DNA from: Nitzschia sp. DOCU1
Lineage: Eukaryota > Bacillariophyta > Bacillariophyceae > Bacillariales > Bacillariaceae
Length of the DNA stretch: 64,000 bases
Direction of reading: 5' to 3'
Assembly (NCBI GenBank): GCA_951394045.1
Contig: OX595989.1
Span: forward strand, 1,302,001-1,366,000
Made by a program: the position numbers and the translations under genes. The notes under the pieces are model-generated. The model was not told the DNA's origin. It did not search any database and worked only from the letters and a program-made list of their open reading frames with translations. Shown here one piece after another: positions 39,961-50,014 of this stretch; within the stretch, counting starts at the first letter, position 1; the number at the start of each line of letters is the position of its first letter.

Positions 39961-42886
39961 ATGACAGGAGTCGGTAGTAGCAGTCGGTCGTCATCTCGCA
40001 ACAACGGAGCTCCAATGTCGGGAGGAATGACACCCCCGCACGCTTTTACGCAAGAAACCAAAGCCCGCCTCTTTCTGTTCATGGCATGCTTGTGGCCACT
40101 ATGGGTCTTGGCCTTGTTTGGAGCTAGTTCAAATGCCACTACTGGTGGGGATGTAGTGGGGCCTGCCAAGGAAGTGAATCGATTGAATTTACGCAATGTC
40201 ATGGATCGAGTAGACATTATGGGGTATGGTCCCACACATCCACGAGTGGCCTTTGTGGTGCTGGGCGAAGACGCCGAGCCCATGAAAGCTACGGTAGAAT
40301 CCATTTTTCGAAATACCGATTTGAATCGCATCTTTTTAATTTGTGCCGTCATGGACGGTCAAGGCGAAAACAAGGCGCTCGTGGACGAACTCCATGAGAT
40401 GGATCAGGGAAGTGTCCCACACTGGCATGGATTACGCCCTGATATTCATATTGGCTTGTCATCCAGCAACAAAAAGGGGGAAGATGATCCTCATGGACGC
40501 AAGATTCATGCCATGTTCCATCCCCAGCGAGTAGGGACTACGGCGGCTCGTATGGAAGCTGTTGACTTTGTCAAGCTCTTGGAAAAGAAACACATGGATG
40601 CTGGTCTGAAAAGTCCCGAAGAAGATTTAATTTTGGTACTCTTGCAAGCTGGAATACAATTGACGGATCATTCGTGGTTACAAGCAGTAACGCATGCGTT
40701 GATTGTGCCGCCACCTATTTTAAGGGGAGACGAGGATGTGGCGCTCAAGTTGGCCAATGCGGTCAGTTTGCAACTGGAAGCACCGGGACTGGTCACGTCG
40801 TTTGATGAAAAAATGGCGCCCCTATTGCAAGTAGAAGCCAAGGCGGATGATATCAACCTGAGTAGTGGGGCATCCTACTCGACGCCAGCATTGAATGGAG
40901 CGGGGATTGCCTTGCGATTAGATACCTTTGTTCATTTGCCAGCCCAAGATCCGTCCCTGATGGATCCTTGGCCCGCCAATCTGGAACTGGCCTTGAATCT
41001 ATGGTTGTGTGCCGATGGAATTGATATTCTACAAGACGCACAAATTACCACGACCACGTCTTGGATGGACAATTTACCGACCGCCCCGCTGGATCCCCAC
41101 CTAGCCGCCCGTTTTGCTGCCGTTTGGATGGACGATGCCGCGATTCTTTCAAGCGTATTCCTCCAAAATTACTCGACTGGACTGGCAAACGAAAATGCAA
41201 CACGCCAGGCAGTCTCCCACCTTTCCCAAGGGAGATATATCCAAGCGATGCCGACCCTTTGAATGGTACGCGAAACAAGTCAATACGCATCTGGGCAAGG
41301 TATTGGATCAGACTGCCTGGGAACGAGTCGACAATACAGGAGATGCAAATGAAAAGAAGGGTGGAACGATAAAGAAGGAAGAGATGCAACAAGTGGCGGC
41401 CAAGATTGAAGTTCATGATGAACGCAACCAGGTAGAAGCCAACCCCAACATTCGAGCCAACAAGGAGGAACAGCAGCAGCGACAAGCAAAGCAAGAGGAA
41501 AAGCCAGTGGTAGTAAAACAGGAGGAAAAGCCAAAGCAGCCCATGGTCACGCAAAAATTGATTCCACTCAAGGTTGTTGAAGAAGCCAAGGAGGAACAAA
41601 TCAATCATGAAGATCATCATGAGCCTCCTCCAGTGGACGAGCATGCGGTCGACGAGCACAAGGCCGATGCGGTTGTCTCAAGACACAAGCCCAAAATCCC
41701 CTTGCGCAAGGAAAATCTGGAAATTGTGCAAAAAGCCAAGCCGATCGATATTGCCTATGTTCCGGTCCACGGAGACCACAAGGAACATCCTCACATGGGG
41801 GCCAAGGATGAAAATGGTAACTTGGGTTACATTCACGATGAAACGGCGTTGCGACGCAACCCGCCACCGTTTTCATGGGATGAGAAGCAAGAAAGAGAGG
41901 CTTGCTCCATGCGTGATAACAACTTCCGTATGATGACGCAACGCGTGGTGGTCGACATGGAGTACGACAAGCAGCAAAATGCAAAGGGTGTCAAGCGCGA
42001 CAAGATCTTTTGTCTGGTGTACACGATTGAAAGTGGCCACCCCCGCATTCCCTACATTCGAGAAACGTGGGGACCCAAGTGTGACGGATTCATGGTGGGA
42101 TCTACCAAGACAGACAAGTCTATTGACGCTGTCGAGATTCCTCATGAAGGACCAGAAGAATGTAAGTATGGTTGTTAGATGAACAGTATTGACGGTCGAT
42201 GGCAACGGTATCTCACCGCATTCTTTCACTTGGCAGACAATAATATCTGGCAAAAGGTCCGATCCATGTGGAGTTACATCTACGATAACTACTATGAAAA
42301 GTATGACTGGTTCCACATTGGTGGAGACGATTTGTTTTTGATTGTCGAGAATATGCGCTTGTATCTGGAGAGCGAGGAGATTCGAACGGCTGCCAATGGT
42401 GGCATTTACCTTCCCTTTGGCAATGAGACGATGCAAACACCGCTGTTATTGGGACGTCGTTTCGCCTATCAGGGAAATATGGATGAGATCTTTGACTCGG
42501 GTGGCTCTGGCTACACAATGAACAAGGCCGCCTTTAAGCTGCTGGTAACGGAAGGATTCACCAACTACTTTCCTCATGCGCACACGTTCAGTGAAGACAC
42601 CATGGTGGCCAAGATATTTCGAAAGATGGATGTCTATGCCTACGATACCAAGGACGAAGATGGTGGAGAGCGATACATGCCCTTCTTGCCCGGACACCAT
42701 TGGGGATATCGACTACCCAAGGACCCTAGCAAGGATTGGTACGCCAAATACTCCATCAACATCAAGGAAGGCCCGGAGCACTGCTCTCCCAAGAGTTTAG
42801 CCTTTCATTATGTCAAGGACATGATGATGAAGCGGTTATTTGCACTGGCATATGCCCTGTGCTCGGACAAGTACATGCAACAATAA
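39961..42886 (+). CDS. Fused glycosyltransferase: degenerate GT27 (pp-GalNAc-T-like) plus GT31 (C1GalT-like); one frameshift
   Basis: A type II membrane protein (span ~37-55). The first part resembles polypeptide GalNAc-transferases: R-V-G-T-T-A-A-R-M at the usual substrate-loop position, N-L-E-L-A-L-N-L-W-L-C, V-W-M-D-D, and, in the next frame, G-D-I-S-K-R-C-R-P-F-E-W-Y. The metal-binding D-x-H is absent (L-L-Q-A-G in its place), as is the GEN motif. An acidic/Gln-rich linker follows, then a GT31 domain: I-R-E-T-W-G, W-F-H-I-G-G-D-D, I-V-E-N-M-R-L-Y-L and S-G-G-S-G-Y, as in C1GalT. An intron (42162-42236, GTAAGT...CAG) joins the last exon in phase. The frame changes by one base near 41140: a sequence error, a real mutation or, less likely, a 58-nt intron. 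In animals these two activities build core-1 O-glycans. Confidence 0.72.
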
Positions 42887-43103
42887 CATACACGATGCTT
42901 TTTTCTAATTTTCCCAGAACCATTTCCCAACCGTCACGTTACGTTCTATTTTAACTTTATAATTGTTCAATAACGTCTATCCAGTCTCTCAGTGTTGCCG
43001 TAACTCAGAATCTTCGACCAGACAAATTTTCTATAGGACGCCATGAGTATGATTTTTAACGTGACCGAAGACGACTCCGCCCACCCAAACGAACCGCCTC
43101 TTC

Positions 43104-43760
43104 TCAAAACAATCCAAATAGCTTTTTGGTAGGCTTGGCTTGTTCTGTCTTTTGGTTCTTTGGCTGGGGTCCTTTGCGCTGCACGTTACCCAACCAATCC
43201 GGAGTGGCCGGAGCCTCGTTTGCTTTGTAGGTCTTGTCGACCGCCGACCATTGCTTCTTTTTGGCGCCTCCCACATCGGAATTGTCCCATGCTCCACCAC
43301 GTTGCATGTAGGGAATATCCTCCACCTTGAGCTCTCCTTTCTTAATCCTTTCCTTTGCATTAAATACGGGGAGTAGGTGATTGGCCTTGCCCTTTTCGAG
43401 ATCTGTCTGGAATGCCTGCATGGACCTCGATTGGAAAGATTGCGGACCGTAGGCTCCGAACTTCTTTCCCGCTTTGGAAGCTTGTTCTTTCTGTTTCAAC
43501 TTTTTCCACTGCTCGGGTGTCATCCCACTTGGAATGTATTCTGCAGAACAAAAAGGAACGACAGCAAAAAAGGAGAGTCAGCCATCGGCATTCAGAGAAG
43601 ATTTATCGTTCCAAGCTCCTTCCCCCAGGATTTCCGCAGAACAAAACATACCAGACAGAGAGGTGTCAACCCTTCCAGCGCCGCCATGTTGCGGCGAGGG
43701 TGAGAGAAACGACGAAGCAGGCAGCAAGAGCGCAAGAAAAGTAACAAGGATTCTCATCAT
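43104..43760 (-). CDS. Small plastid-type presequence protein, unknown function
   Basis: Two exons, 43760-43652 and 43540-43104, join in phase to 181 aa; the intron has GTATGT and CAG ends. Residues 1-18 are a signal peptide ending P-A-S-S-F-L-S-P-S, a good ASAFAP-type motif, so plastid import is inferred. The mature part is hydrophilic with no membrane span: P-E-Q-W-K-K-L-K-Q-K, Y-G-P-Q-S-F-Q-S-R-S, and R-G-G-A-W-D-N-S-D. It ends in a Lys/Pro/Gln-rich stretch and K-L-F-G-L-F. I do not recognise a domain. It is probably a diatom- or stramenopile-specific stromal protein. Confidence 0.7.
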
Positions 43761-43939
43761 GGTCGATCCAATTCAGCTAAGATCGGGACAAAGCAAATTG
43801 TGAACACGATACGATTGACACGGAAAGTTGTCATGACAACACGACATCTCCGACATTGAGGCGAAATGATCGCAAAGATACGATTGGACATATCAAAGTC
43901 ACAAATTATGTACCAAATTTTTAGCGCGGGAAAGAACCA

Positions 43940-44013
43940 GCAGAGATGGTCTAGTTGGTTATGACGACGCTTTAACACAGCGTAGGTCCCGGGTTCGACT
44001 CCCGGTCTTTGTA
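43940..44013 (+). tRNA. tRNA-Val (anticodon AAC)
   Basis: A 74-nt cloverleaf. Acceptor arms 43940-43946 and 44006-44012 pair over 7 bp with two G-U pairs. The D arm carries the GG of a normal D loop. The anticodon stem is ACGCT/AGCGT around loop TTAACAC, giving anticodon AAC. The T arm CCGGG/CCCGG surrounds TTCGACT, the B box. Discriminator A is at 44013. No intron. CCA is not encoded, as expected for a eukaryotic nuclear gene. Confidence 0.92.
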
Positions 44014-44016
44014 AAC

Positions 44017-44021
44017 TTTTT
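44017..44021 (+). terminator. RNA polymerase III terminator of tRNA-Val
   Basis: A run of five T residues starts 4 nt after the tRNA end, the usual Pol III stop signal. Confidence 0.8.
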
Positions 44022-44160
44022 GATATATCTCATCATCATATGCAGTAAATTTCTTTGAGAGGTATGATTGAGTTGTTGTTGTTGCATTTATTACCGGTAG
44101 CTAGATCTTATTTCAACGCACGAGACAATTCGCAGTATCTCCATCCCTACTAAGTAGCGA

Positions 44161-45525
44161 CTAATCCTCCATGTCATCCCCACTCCCATCTCCGCCGTTC
44201 TTGGCTTGCTCTTCCTCGTATCGTCGTTGCAACTCTTCCAGCTCTTTGTTCGCACGTTCGGCATTGAATCCCTTGGTGCCGCCCTTGCTTTCATCCAAAT
44301 CTTTTTCATGCAGAAAGGGTGTTTCCATGAATTGACCAGGTGCCAGTCGAAACTTGAGACAGCCCTTCTCGAGATCAATCATGCAAAGGTGACGCTTCAA
44401 CATGTCTAAGCCAAGCAGAAAGTCCATATCCTTGGGCTTGGGGGCTTTGTCTCCGCCAGCCTGGGTTCCTCCTCCTGTTGTTGGTAGAGTCATGTCGTCC
44501 ATGACAGTGACGCTACACGGAAAGTATGTATTTCCAATGGCAAGCTGGACAATATGGATCCGTCCCAGAATCTTGCCCGTTCCGACGCCGACAGCCACAC
44601 CGGCAAAGCGAGTATCCACATAATCGAGAATACCACATTTTTGCGCACACTTTTTACTCATAATAGTGGCTTGCGCTCCAGAATCCACAAATGCTTGGAG
44701 AGTATGGCCGTTGATTTTCGCTTCAATATAAAGCATCAGAACGCGGCCCATACTTTCAGGGTATTCTTGCATGGCCTGCTGATATTGTTGATGAACGAGT
44801 TGCTTTTTTCGCTTCGACTCAAAGTATTCTTTCGCTTCGGTGTCGTTTGGATTCTCCTTGAGTCGTTTTTGATACAATTGTTCCTTGTGGAAACTCTGAG
44901 TAATGGCATTGGCAGTCTGGATGCTGCCCTTGACCATGTCAGTTCTCCAGATTTCAACCGCCGTCTCGTAAGGTTGTCCCATTAGCTTGCGAGCTAGAAT
45001 GGGGTTATGGTAGTTGAGTTCTTTGGAAAGATTCTGGTGCGTCTGTAGCAGCTTGACAATGGCACGAGGATGTGGGTTATGATCGACCGCGTCGGCCAGT
45101 GTCATCCCCTGAAAGTAAACCAGAGGCGGTTCCGCATCGTCAGAAACAGCATTTCCAGCCGAGGCGAATAAAGTAGAAAAATCCAAACCCCCGCCACTTG
45201 CTGCTGGGGCAGGTGCAGAAGCAGGAGCCAGCAAACTCGAAAAGTCCAAGCCACCGCCCGCTGCTGCAGCAGGGGCAGGTCTCGGCGCTGCTGCCGGAGC
45301 TTGAGGTCTCATGACCACAAGTAAATCTCCATTCTGAACACCGGCATCGCTCAGAGTAGATCCAATCAAGCTTTTGCCGTCCTTGACAAGGATCAAGTCG
45401 CCCTCCATGCCGAGTAGAGCACGAGAGAATTCGAGGCAATCAGCAATGCTCATGGTTGTTGAAACTGGCATGCTCTCAGAAATGCCCGACTGAGGGTTAC
45501 ACAGAGTTATTGTAATGTCCGACAT
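44161..45525 (-). CDS. DDI1: DDI1-like ubiquitin shuttle/retropepsin-fold protease
   Basis: A 454-aa single-exon protein. Residues 1-75 form a ubiquitin-like domain ending G-D-L-L-V-V-M. An Ala/Pro-rich linker contains two near-identical G-G-G-L-D-F-S-[ST]-L boxes (about 90 and 111). A helical DDI domain (135-210) follows, then the retroviral-type aspartyl protease (about 255-390) with F-V-D-S-G-A-Q-A-T (D281) and a hydrophobic flap. The C-terminal ~55 residues are charged and helical; no UBA is evident. DDI1/DDI2 bind polyubiquitin and cleave highly ubiquitinated substrates such as NRF1 in animals. All core protease residues are present, so activity is likely. Confidence 0.92.
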   Translation of the reverse strand: MSDITITLCNPQSGISESMPVSTTMSIADCLEFSRALLGMEGDLILVKDGKSLIGSTLSDAGVQNGDLLVVMRPQAPAAAPRPAPAAAAGGGLDFSSLLAPASAPAPAASGGGLDFSTLFASAGNAVSDDAEPPLVYFQGMTLADAVDHNPHPRAIVKLLQTHQNLSKELNYHNPILARKLMGQPYETAVEIWRTDMVKGSIQTANAITQSFHKEQLYQKRLKENPNDTEAKEYFESKRKKQLVHQQYQQAMQEYPESMGRVLMLYIEAKINGHTLQAFVDSGAQATIMSKKCAQKCGILDYVDTRFAGVAVGVGTGKILGRIHIVQLAIGNTYFPCSVTVMDDMTLPTTGGGTQAGGDKAPKPKDMDFLLGLDMLKRHLCMIDLEKGCLKFRLAPGQFMETPFLHEKDLDESKGGTKGFNAERANKELEELQRRYEEEQAKNGGDGSGDDMED

Positions 45526-46142
45526 CGTGAAAGGCTGCCTTCTGCGGATGATGGGTGGGTGGCTGAAGCTTCAACGACGTCGTGGCGCAATGAAATGCTA
45601 TATTCACCAACGATGCCATGGTCATCCCTACTACATTTTCGCTCTTCGTTCCATCATCATCGTTTGTCGTCTGCGTTCGTGAGGGTTCGTCGAATTTGTG
45701 TCCGAGAACGTCCGACAAAAGTTTTTGGCGGGACAATGTCGCCGGCCAACTTTGAGTCCCATTTTTTGTAAATCCTTTCCCATCACCGCACCCAAAGTTT
45801 CCGTTCAGGAACGAAAACGTTCGCCCTTTTCCATTCAATTCACCAAAATTCTGCTGCAAACATCCGGCGAGCGCATTCCGATTAAGAATTTTGCGATGGG
45901 CATGTGGTGCGAAGAGTTTTGCCTCCCCTGATGAATAGGCGAAAGCAATTTATGGGGCCAAACACATGAATCATATGTTTTTTTGTGTGTGCGGGTAATC
46001 TCATTTGAGTTTGAGAGTCTCGGTGACCACTCGAGATCTTTCTTCCATCCACAAAGTCGTTGGGAAACGAAACCTACTTTTGTGCCACCAACCAGTCATT
46101 GTCGCATTTCATTCCGGACATAATCAAGTTAATTGCATCAGC
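45526..46142 (+). other. Divergent promoter region (DDI1 / rhamnosyltransferase-like gene)
   Basis: About 615 bp between divergent starts if the plus gene begins at 46143. The frame is open back to 46005. No other gene, repeat or RNA recognised. Confidence 0.5.
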
Positions 46143-47742
46143 ATGCCTCCGGCGAATATACAATGGCAAGAGCCTCTCGTCCAGGACGATGAAGATACAC
46201 TGAGAATTATTACCCTACCAAAGTCCAGTGCAATTCGACGAGTCGTCAAGTCCCACTCGCTGCCGTGCGATGCCATATCGTCAGATTCTCTCCTGTCCCA
46301 GGAGCGACCCAGAGTACAAGTGCGACGGCGGAAACGGCGGACACACAATCATGGCTTTCTCTCGGGGTATCGGGCGCTGACTGCTGCATTCTGGCTTTTG
46401 GCCTTTTTGGGCATAATATACTATCAGAGCGATGAACAGTCACCAGCCCTGTCTGTAGAAAGTGTGGCGCAGGAGAAGGATGTTGTCGAGATGGTACCAA
46501 AAGATGCATTACCCCTCTTTCCAGCAAACACCACTACTGCCTCGTATTTGGATGATAAGGCCCAGAATCGACGTCTACGAGCCGAAATCAATGACAAAGT
46601 TGAGACGAATTTCGCCCCAAAGACGGACCGGGACCAGGTTGTTCATGTAATCCACACGAGGTAAGATTATGATATTCCTATATTATTGCATCTTTAGAAG
46701 CAACAGCTAACATTCCTTCTGTTCGGGATTTCCTAGATTTATGCAACATCAACCGGATCTTGTTAACTTGGGTTTGGCGCGGCTAGAACTGCTGACGGAG
46801 TTTACGCTTCGGTCCCTGGAAAAACAAACGTCTCGTAACTTTTTGTGGGTGATCCGAACGGATCCTGCTTTGAATGCGTCGCTTCGCGATCCACTCATTG
46901 AAGCACTGAGTCGCATGGAAAACCACTTGTTGATTGCCTCGAACGATAACCCAAACGTCCAAATCAACGAAATTGTCAATGTAGACCCCGAGCGGGTATG
47001 GAGCGGAGATTGGGAGTCTGCCCGGAAGTATTTACAACAGCCAGTGGACGGTGGGAAATCTCGAAGAATCCTCGAGAGTCGATTGGATGCGGACGATGGC
47101 TTGCATTTCCAGTTTATTGAGCATTTGCAGGACCTGGCGCTGGAAGAGCTACCCAACGCCGAGCCCGCTCAGTGGAAAATTTGGTGCGCATTGCGTCATA
47201 TGGAATGGCAATATCATTCTGTCGTGGAAAACTTGGATACTTCTTCTGGTATCCTGTTGTCATTGAAAGATCGCTCTTGCGTCTCAGCTGGACTCACCAT
47301 TGGATATACGGAGGGACTGAAGGTTCATAACTTACCACCCATCAAACACCAACAGCTAGCTAGTAAGCTTCCGTCCTGCACGAATCAGGATCTCAAGTGT
47401 CTGGACTTTATTCAACTCCTGCCATCCGCACTTCGAGCACGGACTCCCACAAGCGCAGGCATGATGAATGTTTTGCTCGGCTCCAAAGAAAAGGTGGATG
47501 GCAGGTATGTCAAGGGTGCCAAGAAGCAAGCGGCAGTTCAGGAACAACTCTGGGCAGTGGTTGAGTCACGCTTTGGCTTTTCCCAAGACAATGGCTCCCA
47601 CTTGCGAAACTATGTCAAGGACCACTTACAGACTATCGCCATGGATAATCTACGTGGTCAGTGTTCCGACGGGCATTCTTGCAAAAAGAGCAGCAAAATG
47701 CTCTTGCAGGCGATCATTGATAACCCAAAAGCCTTTCAATGA
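46143..47742 (+). CDS. Putative rhamnosyltransferase-like protein, type II membrane
   Basis: Two exons, 46143-46660 and 46737-47742, join in phase to 507 aa; the intron has GTAAGA and TAG ends. The first Met at 46143 is chosen because the upstream part of the open frame looks non-coding. Residues ~75-95 (A-L-T-A-A-F-W-L-L-A-F-L-G-I-I) form a signal anchor. The lumenal part begins V-I-H-T-R-F-M-Q-H-Q-P-D-L-V, then L-G-L-A-R-L-E-L-L, F-T-L-R-S-L-E-K-Q-T and F-L-W-V-I-R-T-D, with R-L-D-A-D-D-G later. This is the pattern of the DUF3118/putative rhamnosyl-transferase family; R-x-D-x-D-D is the likely nucleotide-sugar/metal site. The donor sugar is not shown by the sequence. Confidence 0.76.
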
Positions 47743-47887
47743 ACAATGTCGAACTGAGAGTTTGACGCGCAAGCAGCGACTTTCCATCAACGCTGACATG
47801 CGTTTTTGTATTTGTATTAGTGTTACGCCTTGTAATATATCTAGGAAACATCTTGTACATTTGATTTGACGTTTCAGTTGTAGATTA

Positions 47888-48730
47888 TCAAAGGTCTAGA
47901 TCTGGAAACTCTTTCATCAGCTGTTGATGAATCATTTCTCCGACTGGATTTTGTTCCAATCCACTCGTTTCCCTTGTGCTGCAAAAATGGGCGTAGTGTG
48001 CATGCAAACACTTGATTGGTGGTGCCTTTGAAAACTCCTCGTCAATACCCGAGGTAGCCAATGTCAAATTGCTCCCCGAAATTCCCGAATCTTGCATAAT
48101 CCCTCTCATTCGTACTAGAGCTCGCTCCGTCGACCCTGCCAGCAATTGTTGATCCGACAACGACAAGGCCTTCCACCGTTCTCTAGCGTACTCTCGATGA
48201 CACTGCCATAGCCTTGAAACAAGTTTTGGGTCGGCATGTAGTTGAGCATCAAACTCTTGAACAAATCCACGCCGCTCCAATTCGCCTATACACCGAGAAA
48301 TGTCGGGGCAAGTCAACCAATAGAGTGTGGGAAAGGGCGATTGAACCGACGACGACTCTCCGTACATGGCTCTGGCTTGGCGGCGCCTGGCGCCACCTTG
48401 AAGAGGATATGTTTGAATTGCAATGGGCTTGTGTGATGTTTTCGTCCAAGCGGACACTCGAACATAGTTCGAAGGCAGGTATCCGAGTTGTTCTTCCACA
48501 AGTACTTTTGCATTGGAGTCGTCACCGTTATATTCTCCGAGCTCAGTGCGGATCACTCTACTACTGTGCGATGATGAAGATGTTGCTGACATTGACAAAT
48601 CAAACGCTGCTGCTGCTGAAAAGGTCGAAAGGGTTTGAAACACGGCATTTTGAAAAAGAACGGCGAGGACCAGAAACCAGCTCAGAATAAGGCGACGGTG
48701 GCATCGGTTTTGCGCCGGTTGTTGCACCAT
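47888..48730 (-). CDS. DUF501-family protein with N-terminal hydrophobic leader
   Basis: A 280-aa protein from the Met at 48730; the frame is open to 48850, but the next Met gives a hydrophobic leader (L-I-L-S-W-F-L-V-L-A-V-L-F). The C-terminal ~170 residues match DUF501, known mainly from bacteria: P-F-P-T-L-Y-W-L-T-C-P, an H-x6-R-W helix (C-H-R-E-Y-A-R-E-R-W), K-C-L-H-A-H-Y-A-H-F and N-P-V-G-E. The clustered Cys and His residues could bind a metal. Function is unknown in any organism to my knowledge. The leader suggests an organelle or ER location. Confidence 0.76.
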   Translation of the reverse strand: MVQQPAQNRCHRRLILSWFLVLAVLFQNAVFQTLSTFSAAAAFDLSMSATSSSSHSSRVIRTELGEYNGDDSNAKVLVEEQLGYLPSNYVRVSAWTKTSHKPIAIQTYPLQGGARRRQARAMYGESSSVQSPFPTLYWLTCPDISRCIGELERRGFVQEFDAQLHADPKLVSRLWQCHREYARERWKALSLSDQQLLAGSTERALVRMRGIMQDSGISGSNLTLATSGIDEEFSKAPPIKCLHAHYAHFCSTRETSGLEQNPVGEMIHQQLMKEFPDLDL

Positions 48731-49211
48731 CCAGCAAATGTTTGATTTACCCAGAGAGCCCGATCGAAATCTTCGCACCGCAATGTGGATTATGTTACGA
48801 TGGGATAGTAATGGAAGAAAATGGTGGAAGTGTTTTTGTATTGATTGCATGGCATGGCATCAAGAAAGAAAGGTTGACTATGACGACTGCCCGAAATCAC
48901 CCCATAACCTGTTGTTGGAGGCAATGACGTGTTCGCCGAAAAAGTCGAATGAGTCAGTCCAAGTCGTCGCCCTCCAAGACCCGGCAGGCGCGCCTCGTTC
49001 TTTTTCGCTTGAATCGAAAAAGTTAGTAGAGACCTACGCGCATGCGTCGCCAGCGGACCTCGGCCCAAGGGTCTTTTTCGGTGGCCTTCTACGGCACCGC
49101 GCGTGACCCTCTTCTCATCACTGTCTCTACGATGATTCCCGTTGTTGGGCATTGTCGTCGACTGCATTGCAACAGTCACAGTTAATCCAGCAATCTGAAA
49201 CATCAGTCAGA
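48731..49211 (+). other. Divergent promoter region (DUF501 / Sar1)
   Basis: About 480 bp between divergent starts, or less if the DUF501 frame starts at 48850. Overlapping frames here lack family resemblance. Confidence 0.45.
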
Positions 49212-50014
49212 ATGTTCTTAATTGACTGGTGGTACAGTGCTCTAGCGAGCCTAGGTGAGTGGATGCAGTAGAGTGTTGCGAACGAAGCACAAGAGTGGAC
49301 GATGAATCGAGGCATTTTGAATTTGCCTGTCGTGACTCTGGGCAGGGATTGTCCGTCACGCTCTGATACGCCATCTTCGGGGCTGCGTTCAAGAGAGTAT
49401 TGCGCCACATCTCCCTATGATTCTTCGTGTCATCCGCGATAATGTTCATATGACCTCATTTTCCTTATCGTTCGTCGTCAGGGCTTTATCACAAAAATGC
49501 GAAAATTCTCTTTCTCGGTTTGGATAATGCCGGTAAAACCACACTGCTCCACATGTTGAAAGAGAACCGAGTTCAGGTGCACGTTCCGACGCTTCATCCT
49601 AACACGGACGAGTTGATCATTGGTAATATCAAATTCAAGACGTTTGACTTGGGCGGTCACGAGACGGCGCGTCGTTTGTGGCAGGATTATTTCACTACCG
49701 TGGATGGTGTCGTCTACTTGGTGGACGCCATTGACAGAGGTCGATTCCCTGAGGCCAAGAAGGAGTTGGATGCGCTTTTGACTAGTGAGGAGCTGCAGGA
49801 AGTTCCCTTTTTGGTGCTTGGTAATAAGATTGATATGCCGACGGCTGCCAGTGAAGAGGAACTCAAGTATGCTCTGGGACTCGTCGACACTTATGGAAAG
49901 GACAAGGGACCGGATGCCAGCGGAACTCGTCCTATTGAGCTTTACATGTGCTCCGTGATCAGACGAATGGGATATGCCGATGGTTTCAAGTGGCTTTCGC
50001 AGTTCCTTTCGTAA
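49212..50014 (+). CDS. SAR1: Sar1 GTPase (COPII vesicle coat)
   Basis: Two exons, 49212-49254 and 49482-50014, join in phase to 191 aa, the usual Sar1 length; the 227-nt intron has GTGAGT and CAG ends. The short first exon codes the amphipathic N-terminal helix (M-F-L-I-D-W-W-Y) that bends the ER membrane. G-motifs: G-L-D-N-A-G-K-T-T (P-loop), D-L-G-G-H (Sar1 has His where Ras has Gln), and N-K-I-D. No N-myristoylation Gly, which separates it from ARF. Sar1-GTP recruits Sec23/24 at ER exit sites. The frame in exon 2 is open from the splice site, and the split start was found by extending the protein upstream. Confidence 0.92.

Noticed and set aside
41155..41212. A 58-nt GT-AG intron as explanation of the frame change in the GT27-like domain
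   Set aside because: It would restore phase but is shorter than the other introns here and deletes sequence that aligns with the GT27 family; a one-base indel fits better, though it is not excluded.
42887..43103. Possible further exon after the GT31 domain
   Set aside because: The GT31 frame ends with a proper stop at 42886 and no splice donor is needed; the sequence after it looks like 3' UTR.
48214..48690. Plus-strand 158-codon frame over the DUF501 gene
   Set aside because: Antisense shadow of a well-supported gene.
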